A stretch of 64,000 bases of DNA from Choristoneura fumiferana (Eukaryota > Arthropoda > Insecta > Lepidoptera > Tortricidae), in contig NC_133485.1 in the NCBI RefSeq assembly GCF_025370935.1, positions 10,573,814 through 10,637,813 of the forward strand, given 5' to 3'. The notes below the pieces were generated by a model. The model worked only from the letters and a program-made list of their open reading frames with translations, was not told the origin of the DNA and made no database searches. The position numbers and the translations under genes were made by a program. How positions within the stretch are numbered: the first letter of the stretch is position 1; each line of letters begins with the position of its first letter. Below, one piece after another: positions 33,101-43,820 of this stretch.

Positions 33101-36100
33101 CACCTGAAAACGAAAAAAATATTTTTTACTAATTGTTAAGTCGTTTTGACTTATTTGTCAATTATTTTTTATGATTTACCTTGAAAGGTTATATCCTTTG
33201 AGGGATGGATGATTTGACCTTTTAATGGCAGATAAACGAACGGTATCCGCTGCACTCCCGCGCCAGTCCCGAAACTCGCCAATGAACATTCTGCAAACAC
33301 GAGATAAAAACGTTCATAATAAATACTTATGAAGCTACACAAGACATGTAATTGTCTAATCCGATTAACCGAGCGATTTTTCGAGCTTTTGCTGAATTTT
33401 ATTAAGCTTCTCATTTGTAACGGAATTAAGACTAATACCTGACCGTACGGCAGGCTTATTTAGCAAAATCAGTATATTATTAACGGTATAAATTTAACCA
33501 TATATTTTACGGGACCCGACTTTAAGGTAGTTGATGCGATTACGACGCTAATTTATGGAGATTAAAAATATTTTTTATTACCCTTTCTGTAATTATCCTC
33601 TCAAAAACACTGGGCAAATACTTCGAAAATTGGTTTATTAAAATGTTGTGTAGAAGCGATACTCTCATTACGATAAAATTTATCGGAATTCGGCGAAGCA
33701 GCTGTGCTATTTAAATATTTCTGATTATTTGAGTGGATCAGTCTGTTGCTGAGGCTGTTAGATTGGATGGTTTCACTCCGACAATTCAAATATCAAATCC
33801 TTGGTGGTTTGACTGGTAAGAATTGACAGGACATAAGTGGGATTTTCGTATCCTCGTGTACGAGTAGGTACCTAGATTCGATTTGTAGCGTTCGAAGATG
33901 GCGGATGTAGACAATATCTAATTTTGCTAGTTCTGTTTCTTTGGCTAGTTGAAGTATAATTTTGATAGTGTTTTATGCGGCGATTAACCTTGAGAACAAT
34001 GATTCCAAAATCTAGATTGCTCTCGTGTCTAACACTTTTTGATGCGCAAGTGGTCTCCACGTGGTTTCTGGAATTTTACTATCAAGTTGCAAAAACTACA
34101 ATCACCGTACAACGTGCCTCTCAAAGAGAGTTTACCTCGACACTGGCGAAATTGTCCTATTAATTAGGACAGAAAAGCCATATTTTAAAAGAGAAGAAGA
34201 AGAAGAAGAAGAGTAGGTACCTAAAACAACTCTGCAGTTTACCACCGCTCTAGAGCGGGAGCACATTTTTGAGGGACAAGAACACACGTTAGCACAGCGT
34301 GAGTATTTTTTTTTAGATAGGTACGCAACGCTTATCTTAGTACAGCGAAGGTATTTATTTACTGTGGATTAATCTAGTTAATAGAAGCCGTGGTGGCGGA
34401 GTGGTTTGACCTATGGCTTCTCAAGCAGAGGATCGTGGGTTCAAACCCCGGCTCGCACATCTGAGTTTCTCGAAATTCATGTGCGGATTTACATTTGAAA
34501 TTTACCACGACCTTTACGGTGAAGGAAAACATCGTGGGGAAACCTGCACATACCTGCGAAGCAATTAAATGGTGTGTGTGAAGTTCCCTATCCGCACTGG
34601 GCCCGCGTGGGATCTACGGCCCAAGCTCTCTCTTTCTGAGAGGAGGCCTGTGCCCAGTAGTGGGACGTATATAGCCTGGAATGATGACGATGAATCTAGT
34701 TAATTGGGATTTCAAACTAATTCGCTTAAGAAAGACAGACATTTTATCTATTTCGTGCATGCTACTGCTTAGTATAAATATATCTAGAATAATAGAGAAT
34801 TATAGAATGATAAAGAACTGGGTTTGATTCCCAGCTATACTTTACTGATTTATCTGTGTTCTTCTTTTGATATAGTATAGTACAAAAATATAACGGGAAA
34901 TCCGTAAAAATAAAAACAAACAAGGAAAACAAACTTTTCAACATAGATAGTCATTAAAAGGTCTATTAAAGTTTATAGTAACAAGATGTTACTTATGTAC
35001 ATATTTTTGGGTGTTATTGCAATCAAAATAAAAATAATAGGTACGCAAAGAAACTAAGCGACCCAGTCGCTCATAAATAATTAAAATCCCGGTTCATAAA
35101 TATCTTTATCAATTTCCGTGTGCTAATTTAGGTGTCGATATTCAGATGAGAACGTCATAAGATGTTCGGTTAAAAATATGTTTCGCCCACCCCGGCTTGA
35201 GAACTGTACTTGGATATTTTTATTTGATTTTTATTAAGCAATTAATACGGAACCATATCAATTCTTTTTTTTTATATGATAAGGGGAAACGAGCAGTCGG
35301 GTCACCTAATGAAAAGCAGTCACCGCCGCCCATGGATATCCACAACATAAATTGAGTTACGAATGCGTTGCCGTGCCTTTGAGAAAAGAGTATGCTTGTT
35401 TTTTTGAAAATTCCTAAGTTGTACCAGTCTTGATTCCAAATTATCACTGTGCGTGAATACAAAAATAAAAAAAATACTACTAATCTTAGAAAAACCTCAT
35501 GTAAAGAAAAACATTATGTAAGTTTACTAACTAACCTAACCAACAAAAAGTTGGAAACCCCCGACTTGTCACTTCAAAATTCAATGTCTCAAAAACGGCT
35601 AAACCGATTTTTATGAGACATGTCTAAGAACTATCGCTAGAAAACCTGAATTCAAATAAAAAAACCGCATTCAAAATGGTCCAACCGTTTAAGAGCCACG
35701 TTGCCACAGACAGACAGACACACATAGCGGTCGCAATATAATCGCGGGCGGTAATGTCGCAAGATAGTAAACAAAAATTCAAGCAAACATTGCAATAATT
35801 GATTTTAGTGTTAGAAAATATAATTTGAGTGCGTAATAAGAAAATTGTACAAATAGCAGGATAAGAAACCTTTTGTCTCATTACCATCTAATGACACTTG
35901 ATGTAACTACTTATTCTATGCAAATAAATCTTCTATTCTATTCTACCTAAAAGCTTGTAATTTAAAATTAAACTGCTCAACTGATAATAAAATTGGGAAC
36001 AACTAAGTAGACTATTTTAATGTTTTCTAAAAAAAAAGTTTTTCAAAAATCATGTCTTACGAAATTTTTAATAATACAAGTTAGTTAAGTATGCACTCAA

Positions 36101-38096
36101 GTAATTCCGTGGTTTCCGAGTATTTCAACGTTTGCTCAACACCTAGATGATTAGAGTATTTCCAAAACTGTAAATAAATGTCTTACCTACCACAAAGCAA
36201 ACACGTGAAGCACTTTCAAATGTGTCTACTTAACAAAAAGCACGCATCACGGAAACGTGCGAGAACTAGCGTAGCTCTCGTGAGATAAGCATTTCGATGA
36301 CGACACTAACGCGATTTCGATTCGACTTTCATATTTTTTCTACTTCTAGACTACTACGCTAACGAACATTAGGATTCGATTTGCGAATTTTACTAGTTGC
36401 CAGTGTCAAGTTTCTAAATTTTTGTAAGTTTCGCCCTTTTGTAAGAGTTCCATCTCTCTATCTAAAGAATCGTAACAGGTATATGGTTTTATTTAGCTGA
36501 AATTGATACACAATATCTATTTATGTTGCAGCTACAACAGCAAACAAATAAAAATGTAATTATTAACCAATATAAAATGAGCTCACACTGTGTTATATTT
36601 TACTTAGAAGAGGGACTCTGCAAAAACTGGATTTTATTTTGAGTGCGGGTATCATAATATCTAAATACGGCCATTTACAGCGTTTATTTTGACATACCTA
36701 CTTGCTTTGTACGGAATTCTCAGTGGTACAAACAGGAAGTTTGTAGGTATGTTATAAAACAATAATAGATAGAGTCATGAAAACTTGAAAGTTCGACTTT
36801 AGCGATATATTCATTTGATATGAAGTTGTGCAAAAAATTATAGACTATACTTATTTGGCTCACTGCCAATACAAAATCAAGTCATCCATGAAGGAGTTCA
36901 GAGCTTACAAATAAAAAAAAAGTACAATCGAAAGTAAAACTCGGTTGAAAATGTGTGTACCTACCTGGTAGGTCATCGACGCATAGTTCCCTGTCTTCCC
37001 TGAAGAGCGGCGCGCGGTGCGGACAGGCGCACGCGCACGCGTCGGCCGCGTCGGCGCCCGCGCCGTGCTCCGCGCACTGCGCCGCGCCGCACGGTACATC
37101 TTTAACAGACCAGATGGCGTTGGCTCACTAATTGGCAATTACTTTAGGATAAGATAGTTCCAACGAGAGAAATTCGGTGACGATTTGGTGTTTTATTTTT
37201 TCAATAAGTAAGCCGTGGTGGCCTAGTGGTTTGACCTATCGCCTCTCAAACAGAGGGTCGTGGGTTCAAACCCCGGTCGCACCTCTGAGTTTTACGAAAT
37301 TCATGTGCGGAATTACATTTGAAATTTACCACGAGCTTTGCGGTGAAGGAAAACATCGTGAGGAAACCTGCACAAACCTGCGAAGCAATTCAATGGTGCG
37401 TGTGAAGTTCCCAATCCGCACTGGGCCCGCGTGGGAACTATGGCCCAAGCCCTCTTGTTCTGAGAGGAGGCCTGTGCCCAGCAGTGGGACGTATATAGGC
37501 TGGGATGATGATGATGATGACTTTTTTTCCTTCTATTTGACATAGTTCGTCTCCAATGTTCGGAGCCAAACTACTACCTACTACGCTGCTGCGGTACTGC
37601 TTACTGTGCGGCCAGAGGACAGAAGATATCTAAAAGCCGAATGCTTTTTTAAAAGTATCTACCTATTGCGTTAATGCGTATGCTTTACAGAATGATAATG
37701 ATATCCGGCTACCTCGCCAGCGACGATTGTGTTATTTTAGGGCTGCGGTAAGGCCTGGTGCTTTGCCTGTGAGCGTAAACACGTCGCCGGGGTCGCACCC
37801 CGCATGCTAGCCCCCGCAGCTGGGGCTGGTCATAGCCTGGTGCTTGCCTGTCAGCGTGAACACGTCGCCGGGGTCGCACCCCGCCAGCTGGGGCTGGTCA
37901 TAGCCTGGTGCTTGCCTGTCAGCGTGAACACGTCGCCGGGGTCGCCCCCCGCCTGCTAGCTCCCGCAGCTGGGGCTGGTCATAGCTTGGTGCTTGCCTGT
38001 CAGCGTGAACACGTCGCCGGAGTCGCGGCGCGCGAGCTCGCTGACGCCGGCGGCCGCCGCGCCCGCTAGAGCCAGCAGCACCAGCGCGCCCCGCAT
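29232..38096 (-). CDS. sha: Shavenoid (kojak), transmembrane actin/trichome protein
   Basis: Coding exons, 5' to 3' on the minus strand: 38096-37997, 37099-36965, 33290-33180, 33103-32970, 32884-32716, 32639-32191, 32103-31879, 31780-29232. Every junction keeps phase. Residues 1-17 form an Ala/Leu signal peptide. Residues 34-80 are cysteine-rich. An ectodomain follows (motifs ECSLASFGTGAG, GRTFLQWSGEDD, FTPCVAFRVQGTPPKP). One membrane span lies at about 243-265, followed by RKRKK. The junction of the last two exons gives YFNPAYFEPHLMAEPPPAAL. The long tail is Ser/Asn-rich and disordered, with a cysteine cluster at 519-547 and SIRKWLEDIP at 557. In Drosophila, sha acts downstream of shavenbaby in actin-based denticle and wing-hair formation. 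The frame that opens the last exon stops at 30023-30025 after 1026 residues. The remaining coding sequence to 29232 is in another frame (separate entry). Identity is from remembered family motifs. Confidence 0.82.
33885..34385. other. Shavenoid intron 2, unique part
   Basis: Intron 2 spans 33291-36964. This part holds an (AGA)n tract at 34190-34211 and no exon-like frame. Confidence 0.4.
34383..34692 (+). mobile_element. tRNA-derived SINE with 12-bp target-site duplication
   Basis: In shavenoid intron 2, opposite to the gene. It is bracketed by AATCTAGTTAAT at 34371-34382 and 34693-34704. tRNA-like head with A-box and GGGTTCAAACCCC B-box, a conserved body (CGTGCGGATTTACATTTGAA-like), GGAGGCCTGTGCCCAGTAGT and a short GATGATGACGATGA tail. 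The perfect duplication indicates a fairly young insertion. Confidence 0.85.
35255..35450 (-). repeat. Retroelement 3' end in shavenoid intron 2
   Basis: CAGTCGGGTCACCTAATGAA, CACCGCCGCCCATGG and a T-run (A-tail on the minus strand) at about 35268. This word set is common in moth LINE ends. Confidence 0.45.
35533..35730 (+). repeat. Copy of the CCTAACCAACAAAAAGTTGG repeat
   Basis: Single unit of the family forming the pair at 28365-28788: CAATGTCTCAAAAACGGCTA, ACCGTTTAAGAGCCACGTTG, CAGACAGACAGACACACATA. Confidence 0.6.
37211..37520 (+). mobile_element. tRNA-derived SINE in shavenoid intron 1
   Basis: Intact-looking copy: AGCCGTGGTGGCCTAGTGG (A-box), GTGGGTTCAAACCCCGG (B-box), TGTGCCCAGCAGTGGGACGT end and (GAT)n tail. 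It lies about 110 bp upstream (gene sense) of the exon at 37099-36965. No clear target-site duplication seen. Confidence 0.8.
37754..38033 (-). repeat. Partial tandem copies of shavenoid exon 1 with its GC splice donor
   Basis: The end of the first coding exon plus its donor (ACAG|GCAAGC) recurs further into the intron. Related units start on the plus strand at about 37754, 37836, 37904 and 37985, spaced 82, 68 and 81 bp. The 37985 unit is the true exon end. The 37754 copy also keeps the exon start (ATG at 37805-37803) but lacks the middle of the exon, so it looks like an exon-1 copy with an internal deletion. The 37836 copy lost the ATG part, and the 37904 copy has the ATG mutated. Copies 37836 and 37904 keep an identical donor. 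Confidence 0.75.
37991..37996 (-). promoter_or_regulatory. GC-type 5' splice site of shavenoid exon 1
   Basis: The exon ends ...CTGACAG and the intron opens GCAAGC. GT is replaced by GC with otherwise strong consensus (CAG|GCAAG), as in the known minority class of GC-AG introns. It is the only junction that joins the signal-peptide exon (100 nt, ending phase 1) in frame with the exon at 37099-36965, which begins with two bases of a codon. Confidence 0.7.
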
Positions 38097-38097
38097 G

Positions 38098-38136
38098 CTA
38101 GCCCCCGCCCGCGTCCGGCCATTCGAATAATCGCAT
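38098..38136 (-). other. Upstream ORF of 12 codons before the shavenoid start
   Basis: An ATG at 38136-38134 opens a 12-codon frame that ends in TAG at 38098-38100, one base before the shavenoid ATG at 38096. A good 3' splice signal (TTCACAG) ends at 38151, so transcribed exon sequence probably begins at 38150 and the rest of the 5' UTR lies upstream. An uORF ending this close to the main start could dampen initiation or allow reinitiation; this is inference from position only. Confidence 0.45.
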
Positions 38137-38228
38137 TGCTTGCACGGCCTCTGTGAACAATAATTAAATAATTGATTGATTTAGGCGTTACTTTGCGGAG
38201 GCTAACTTATATCAATAAACTGCAATCT

Positions 38229-38509
38229 TTAACACGTTCGGCCCCGGCAACGATCCACTAAGCTCTTACGCTATGCCTACGCATATATCCCATATGTATA
38301 CGCATCACAACGTCGTTATACATTCCGTGACGTGACACGACGTCGCGTAAGGGCTTAGCAGACCGTTGACGGAGCCGAATGTGACGCTCCACTAAACTCT
38401 TACGCTAGGCACAGCGCATATCCCACAGCAGTCACAAATACGTGTCACTGGCATAGGAGTAAGAACTAAAAAGTCACAGACGTTGTGTCACTGGGGCCGA
38501 ACGTGTTAA
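38229..38509. mobile_element. TTAA-flanked MITE upstream of shavenoid exon 1
   Basis: TTAA-CACGTTCGGCCCC at the left and GGGGCCGAACGTG-TTAA at the right. The interior repeats CTCTTACGCTA and CGCATATCCCA words. Piggybac-type target site; no coding capacity. It lies about 80 bp beyond the inferred acceptor of the first coding exon, so probably in a 5' UTR intron. Confidence 0.75.
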
Positions 38510-39112
38510 CTTGCCACTCAGCAGGCAAGGAAAAGTACATAAAAGGTTTTTGATCGGATCGCATCGAAGGGAAGGAAGCGCCGGAAGCACTCTTTTCAAA
38601 ATAGGTAATAGTTGATTTACAAAAGCGCATCTTATATTCGAATTCAATTGTTTCTAATTAGGTACAATATACACCTAACTAACGATCACATTCACCAAGA
38701 ATCATAGTAAAATATTTTGCATGACATTTGAATAGACGAGTAAAGTGAAAATATGCGCTGAAGCGATGTAAATATTGGAGTTAAAAAGAAGTGAGTGAAA
38801 GCTTGCACAGTGTTGCAAAAATTCAAGCGCATTGTGTTTGATGGGCGATTTCACTCGGTTCACATGGTTTCCTCGCTGACTTGGTGACTGCCAGAGACGG
38901 GCAATTATATGTTACTTTATCGCTAGGTTTAGCCTGATTTCATAGCTGAGCTAGATTGATGCAGGTCTTAATATTTCTTTGGGGTCGCAGGGGACCGGAG
39001 AGCTGGCAGCTTCCTTGGACAAAGAATTATCTTAGCTATTTAAAGAGGGAACACTGCCAGCATCACCGGTACCTTGTCTAAAGGGGACTGCTTTAAATAA
39101 TTTGTTTTAGTT

Positions 39113-39390
39113 TAAGTGGATAGCCCAGTGGTTAGAGAACCTGACTACGAAGCTTGAGGTCCCGGGTTCGATTCCCGGTCGGGGCAGATATTTGTCTGAA
39201 AAATACGAATGTTTGTTCTCGAGTCGTGGGTGTTTAATATACTTATATATTTAATTATGTATTTATCTATTTAAGTATGTTTATCCGTTGCCTAGTATCC
39301 ATAGTACAAGTTTTGCTTACTTTGGAACTAGGTCAATTGGTGTCAAATGTCCCGTGATATTTATTTCTTATTATTATTTATTTATTGAAT
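39113..39390 (+). mobile_element. tRNA-derived SINE, second family
   Basis: The tRNA-like head GTGGATAGCCCAGTGGTTAG...GGGTTCGATTCCCGGTC (A- and B-box) is followed by a SINE body (TTATCCGTTGCCTAGTATCC, ACTAGGTCAATTGGTGTCAA) and an A/T tail with TTATTATTATTTATTTATT. I read it as a SINE and not a tRNA gene because the body belongs to the unit. Confidence 0.75.
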
Positions 39391-40350
39391 TTATTTTAAT
39401 TTTATGAACCTATTTTAACTTTAGGGTCGTTGTGTGTAGTTATAGCTACCTACATAAAAAATGTTGGTCTTGGCGTATTTAGATGATTTAGATAAAACTC
39501 ACGTCTGTAAAAGAAGTGTAAGTTTTTAACGCTTAAAGATCATAAATAGGAGCTACTCGTGCGTGGTCGACATAATGTACGTCGAGCGATTTTAAGACTT
39601 CGAGACTCCGGTATAAAGGTGAGCGAGACAAATGGGAAGAGAATTGAAATCGCGCCGACCCATTTCCACCAAAAATCATCACCAAAGTTACCGCGGGTCG
39701 GGAGTTACCTAATAAACACTATTTATGCAGCAATACAGTTAATTATTGCAATAAAGAAAAATCTTGTATCGCACATCATCCCCAATTCATACTGTTACCT
39801 ACCACCAAAGATACGCTAGGAGAGAATTGATACATACCTACCTTACAAATTTTAATTATCGTCACGTCCAGCCGGTGGAAAAGTACCTTAAGTGCTGATG
39901 ACACCGCATAATGAACATGTTACGTATCGAGTGTTCTTACCACACGACAAAAATGTTGACTTTTTGTAAATCCGTGTTTGCCGAGCGACAGATTGGTAGG
40001 TATTTACTTAACTGTTTCAACCAAGAACGGTTTTAAATATTATTGAAGTGTCAATTTTCTGTGGCGTACCTACTCGTAAACTAATGAGATCGGCTAACTC
40101 GGTCGACGCACGCGCCGGTGGGCCGGACCCCCGGCTCGTCTCTCGCGTCGCAGTGTTAACTTGATATGAAGGTACACAATCTCACAGGAAAACGTACACT
40201 AACAGTCACGGAGGTTGTTTAATACAGATCAGGTAACTAGACACTAGTTTAATTTTCGAAAACAATATGAACGCAAATAACATTTGGTAACGTACAATTT
40301 TAGTTTAGAATTTCCATTTTTTATGCTACTCTACATCCTTTAATTTCACC
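39391..40350. other. Intergenic, nothing recognised
   Basis: A GC-richer block at 40085-40150 (GGCCGGACCCCCGGCTCG) has no frame or repeat match I can name. Confidence 0.3.
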
Positions 40351-40354
40351 CCTC

Positions 40355-40478
40355 TCATCATCACCATGTCAGCCTATACGTCACACTAACTTTTAACAGG
40401 CCTCCTCTCAGAGGTCCAAACCCCTTTTATTCTGAGAGGAGGCCTGAGCCCTCTAGTGGGACGTATACAGCGTGATGA
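40355..40478. repeat. Two SINE 3' tails head to head
   Basis: CAGGCCTCCTCTCAGA (minus tail) and TCTGAGAGGAGGCCTGAGCC (plus tail) face each other around a ~25-nt spacer, with GTCAGCCTATACGTC and GACGTATACAGCGTG outside. The SINE heads are absent. Confidence 0.6.
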
Positions 40479-40539
40479 TTATAATACTCCAACGTCGGTG
40501 AACGTATGCCGTGGACGCAATACCGTCTTCACCATTAAG

Positions 40540-40668
40540 GGCACACGGGGGCCCGTACCCAGGGTATAACAAGGGGCCCCCGAATTACAAAACGTTATAA
40601 AGGAAGATTTTGTTCAAAAGATATCTTAACCATACTTGCCTATATACGATACGTGTCTAAGTAATTAA
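40540..40668. repeat. GGGGCCCCC-word repeat fragment
   Basis: GGGGGCCCGTACCCAGGG and AAGGGGCCCCCGAATT, similar to 6640-6910; more of this look at 41195-41255 (AAGGCCCCCACGTGGCC). Confidence 0.35.
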
Positions 40669-40898
40669 CCCCCGAAACAAAATGCAGGGTGTTATAAGTT
40701 TGACCGCTATGTGTGTCTGTCTGTGGCACGGTGGCTCTTAAACGGATGAACCGATTTGAATTCGGTTTTTTTTATTTGAAAGCAGGTTTTCTAGCGATAG
40801 TTTTTAGACATGTTTTATCAAAATCTGTTCAGCCGTTTTTGAGATATTGAACTTTGAAGTGACAATGTCGGGGATTTTCTGACTTTTTCTTGGTTAGC
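40669..40898 (-). repeat. Minus-strand copy of the CCTAACCAACA-family repeat
   Basis: GCACGGTGGCTCTTAAACGG, AGCCGTTTTTGAGATATTGA, GTGACAATGTCGGGGATTTT, then TTGGTTAG at the end. Confidence 0.6.
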
Positions 40899-41879
40899 AC
40901 ACAAATATCACGCCTGTATTCCCAAATGGGGTAGGCACAGGCGAGCACACGAAACGTTACACCCCTTCGGAGCCACTTTTAGCAATTTTAGGTTTAAAGT
41001 TTGTCAAAAACGGTACAATAGTGACGCGTTGCTAGCCTGTCGCCTTTGACCCTTTGACCTATAACTACTACTATGACCTTTGTCGCCTCTTACGACATCC
41101 ACGGAGGAAATGGAGAGGTGTAATTCTAAACCGACACAACAAAGGGAAGTTAGGTTATAAATAAAATAGGACATTCAATTGGAGCAAAAAATTTACTTTC
41201 CAAAACCCCAAGTTCTTGTGTGGCCAAGGCCCCCACGTGGCCTAAGACGGCCCTGTGGACATTGAGATGAGAAACAAACTATTTTGGTCACAGACAAAGG
41301 CCACGTTCGTTCAAGTTTTACGGCTTGTCATTGCCGTTCCACGCTGCAAGTCAGTAAGGAAGACTATTTGTGGTAAAAGTGCGAAGTTTAGACTCTTTGA
41401 GGGCGTAGTAAGGCACTTGCAGAACCAACAAATACTCGCTGGAGGTAAGGAATTATAACTAGAAAACTGGTTATTATAATAGAAAACCACAGTTTGACTA
41501 CAGCAGCGACTGTACGAACCACGTTAGCATTTTAAAATTTATTTATTTTATTACATGGCAAGGTTAGGTACAAACAAATATATACTTCCACTAAAATACT
41601 AGCCTCTAGCAGCGACTTCGCTCACGTGAGCCATTGTTTCGCCAGTTGAATCGAAAGTCCAGAATCTTACTAAATTCCAATGAAAATCCACATAAAAAAA
41701 TATTTAAGTACCTACCTACATTGTGAAGGAAATGATCGTGCAACATTTCATGTTTCTGGACTTGGCAGTTAAGATTTCGCGACATAGATGTGTAGGTACG
41801 AAATAGCAAAAAAAGTAGCCTATTAGATCTACAGTTGTATTCAACAATTTTGAAAAGTCTTTTTATAATAGAGAAAAAA

Positions 41880-42222
41880 ACAATACAATACAATACAATA
41901 ACTCTTTATTTCACACCAACACATGACAAGAAGTACAGAAAAACAGGTACTTATATACAATACACAGAGACTTTCTGAGGTAGGTCAATAGGCGTAAAAC
42001 GTATGCATTTATGTATTTTCATTTCTGGACAGCATTTGTTCAAACCTTGTCCAATTGTTCCAATCTTCTTTCTTCCAATTTCATCCAGCCACTCACAAAC
42101 TTTCATACTAGGTACAATATTTAGTAGGTAGAAATTTGTAATTTTCATCCTGCTTCTTTGGTATTTATAAAGGTAAACGTACGAGTGCTCGTCACTGTCC
42201 CAATAATTGGTATCTTTAATCT
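41880..42222 (-). mobile_element. Putative LINE 3' region with (TATTG)n tail
   Basis: On the minus strand the block ends AAATAAAGAGTTATTG followed by TATTG repeats (41880-41901). Upstream of that is an open frame of 97 codons (41951-42244; e.g. TNYWDSDEHSYVYLYKYQRS, CCPEMKIHKCIRF) that I do not recognise. It may be the last coding part of an unfamiliar retroelement or captured host sequence. Confidence 0.4.
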
Positions 42223-42224
42223 TT

Positions 42225-42445
42225 AAAACTTTCGTGATTTTCACTCATAATTAAAATACCTACCACAAACGGGACTTATCACGCTAAACACACGAGTAAT
42301 ATTTACCTCCATGTTTCAACAAAGTTTCGACCATATAACAGTGGCCGTGGTCACGAGTAGACTCCCACTCCACTCTCCACTCTGTAATGTGGTCGAAACG
42401 TCGTGTGTTTAGCGTGATAAATCCCGTTTGTGATATTTTAACAGC
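42225..42445. repeat. Second copy of the hairpin family
   Basis: Same leader (TTTCGTGATTTTCACTCATA), left arm ACGGGACTTATCACGCTAAA and CACACGAGTAATATTTACCT, right arm TGTGTTTAGCGTGATAAATC. The right arm lacks the segment that would pair with GAGTAATATTTACC, so the hairpin is broken. Confidence 0.65.
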
Positions 42446-43136
42446 AGGGTATCGTCTACCTACTGGGCATTTAGCGTGTCTATCACTCGGACGTTTACCT
42501 TAAAACGTATTAGATAAGTCCATAAAGTTTTGTTAAGTGCTGTCTAAGTACATGACGAATACCTACAAGGTGTTCATCATATCGTATTTCCTATGATTAG
42601 ATAAATAGAAAATATCGATCATAGAAAACATTATCGCGACGTGGCGATCTCATCTCGATATTCAATGTAGCAAATATGAGCCGTGTATGGCCACAGAACT
42701 ATAAGAAGAATAGAAATGTCGAGAGCGCGAGTGCGCATATGGCTACAAAGCCATGAGTATTTTTATATTATACTCCCAGTTCAAAGAAGTTATATGTTCG
42801 GTTAATGTATGCCTTGTACTCATTTGGTACACGAAATATCAGATCGTGCATTATTGTCCAACATTCCGGGTCGAAAATTACTCTGGTGTTGGTTTACAGT
42901 CAAGGTCATAAATATCTGCTCTGGTTCAAGCTTTGCACCAGATAAACTCGCTTCTCGAATTGACCCCTAGCTGTGATTTGTTTGAAAGGTTAGAAATGTG
43001 TGATGAATGTTTGAGGTTCTGCGAGAAGATGGATGTACGATCTTCTTCTGTGAAATACTACCTAAGTAGGTAATCTACTTTTTTTTAAATGTATTCTTTG
43101 TATAAATTGTATCTGAATTTCACAGTGCATTGGTTA

Positions 43137-43330
43137 CGCCATTTCAAAGTGCAATATCACAAAAACGGCTAAACCGATTTTAATAAAACATAGCAAGGAA
43201 ACTAGCTTTTAATTAAAAAACACCGCAATGAAATCACTCCATCCGTTTGAGAGCTACGATGTTACAGACAGATAGACAGACATTACCGTCATACGTATAA
43301 CATCCTCTTTTGGCATCGGGGATTAAGTTA
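43137..43330 (+). repeat. Copy of the CCTAACCAACA-family repeat
   Basis: TTCAAAGTGCAATATCACAA, AACGGCTAAACCGATTTTAA, CCATCCGTTTGAGAGCTACG, CATCCTCTTTTGGCATCGGG; the 5' end is missing. Confidence 0.6.
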
Positions 43331-43820
43331 AAAAGGATTAAAGGAATTTCATTGATAGTACCGTGAATTAATGAATACACGAAAAAACGTGTGGTCATTG
43401 ACAGCTGGAGAGGCGAAAAATGGCGACATGAATTATGGAAGAAAACACACGATAACGTTTCTATTCGTTTTGTCATTATAGGTTCTGTGTAGGTATATGG
43501 CGCAGGCAGACCTGTCTTTTGCAATGTGCTATTACCCGAGGACCGCCCCGGAAACCGACGGGCCTTGTTCAGATCCATCTATTGATATCCAACGTAAAGG
43601 TAATAATTGATGCATAACAAGCATTGCAACGGGAACGAAACAATTGCATATTGCATGGACGTGTAGGTACGGACGAATTTGCAAAGATGATGGGGTTAAG
43701 CCACTTGTCATTGTTTGTAATTTGGCCGTGTAATGCTAATATTTATTTTATGATATTATTTTTTTAATGTCTGTAGGTAGTTACTATGATTTTGATCATG
43801 AAACTACCCCGAGACTCACT

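Noticed and set aside
34190..34211. (AGA)n as a coding Glu/Lys tract
   Set aside because: Simple microsatellite inside a shavenoid intron with no flanking open frame.
37177..37545. A 122-codon open frame
   Set aside because: It is the translation of the SINE at 37211-37520; the same frame appears at 27915-28136 in another copy.
39117..39187. A tRNA gene (A-box, B-box, tRNA-length head)
   Set aside because: The head continues into a SINE body and a tail typical of this SINE family, and its 3' part recurs at 46687-46790 with the same body start. Best read as a SINE.
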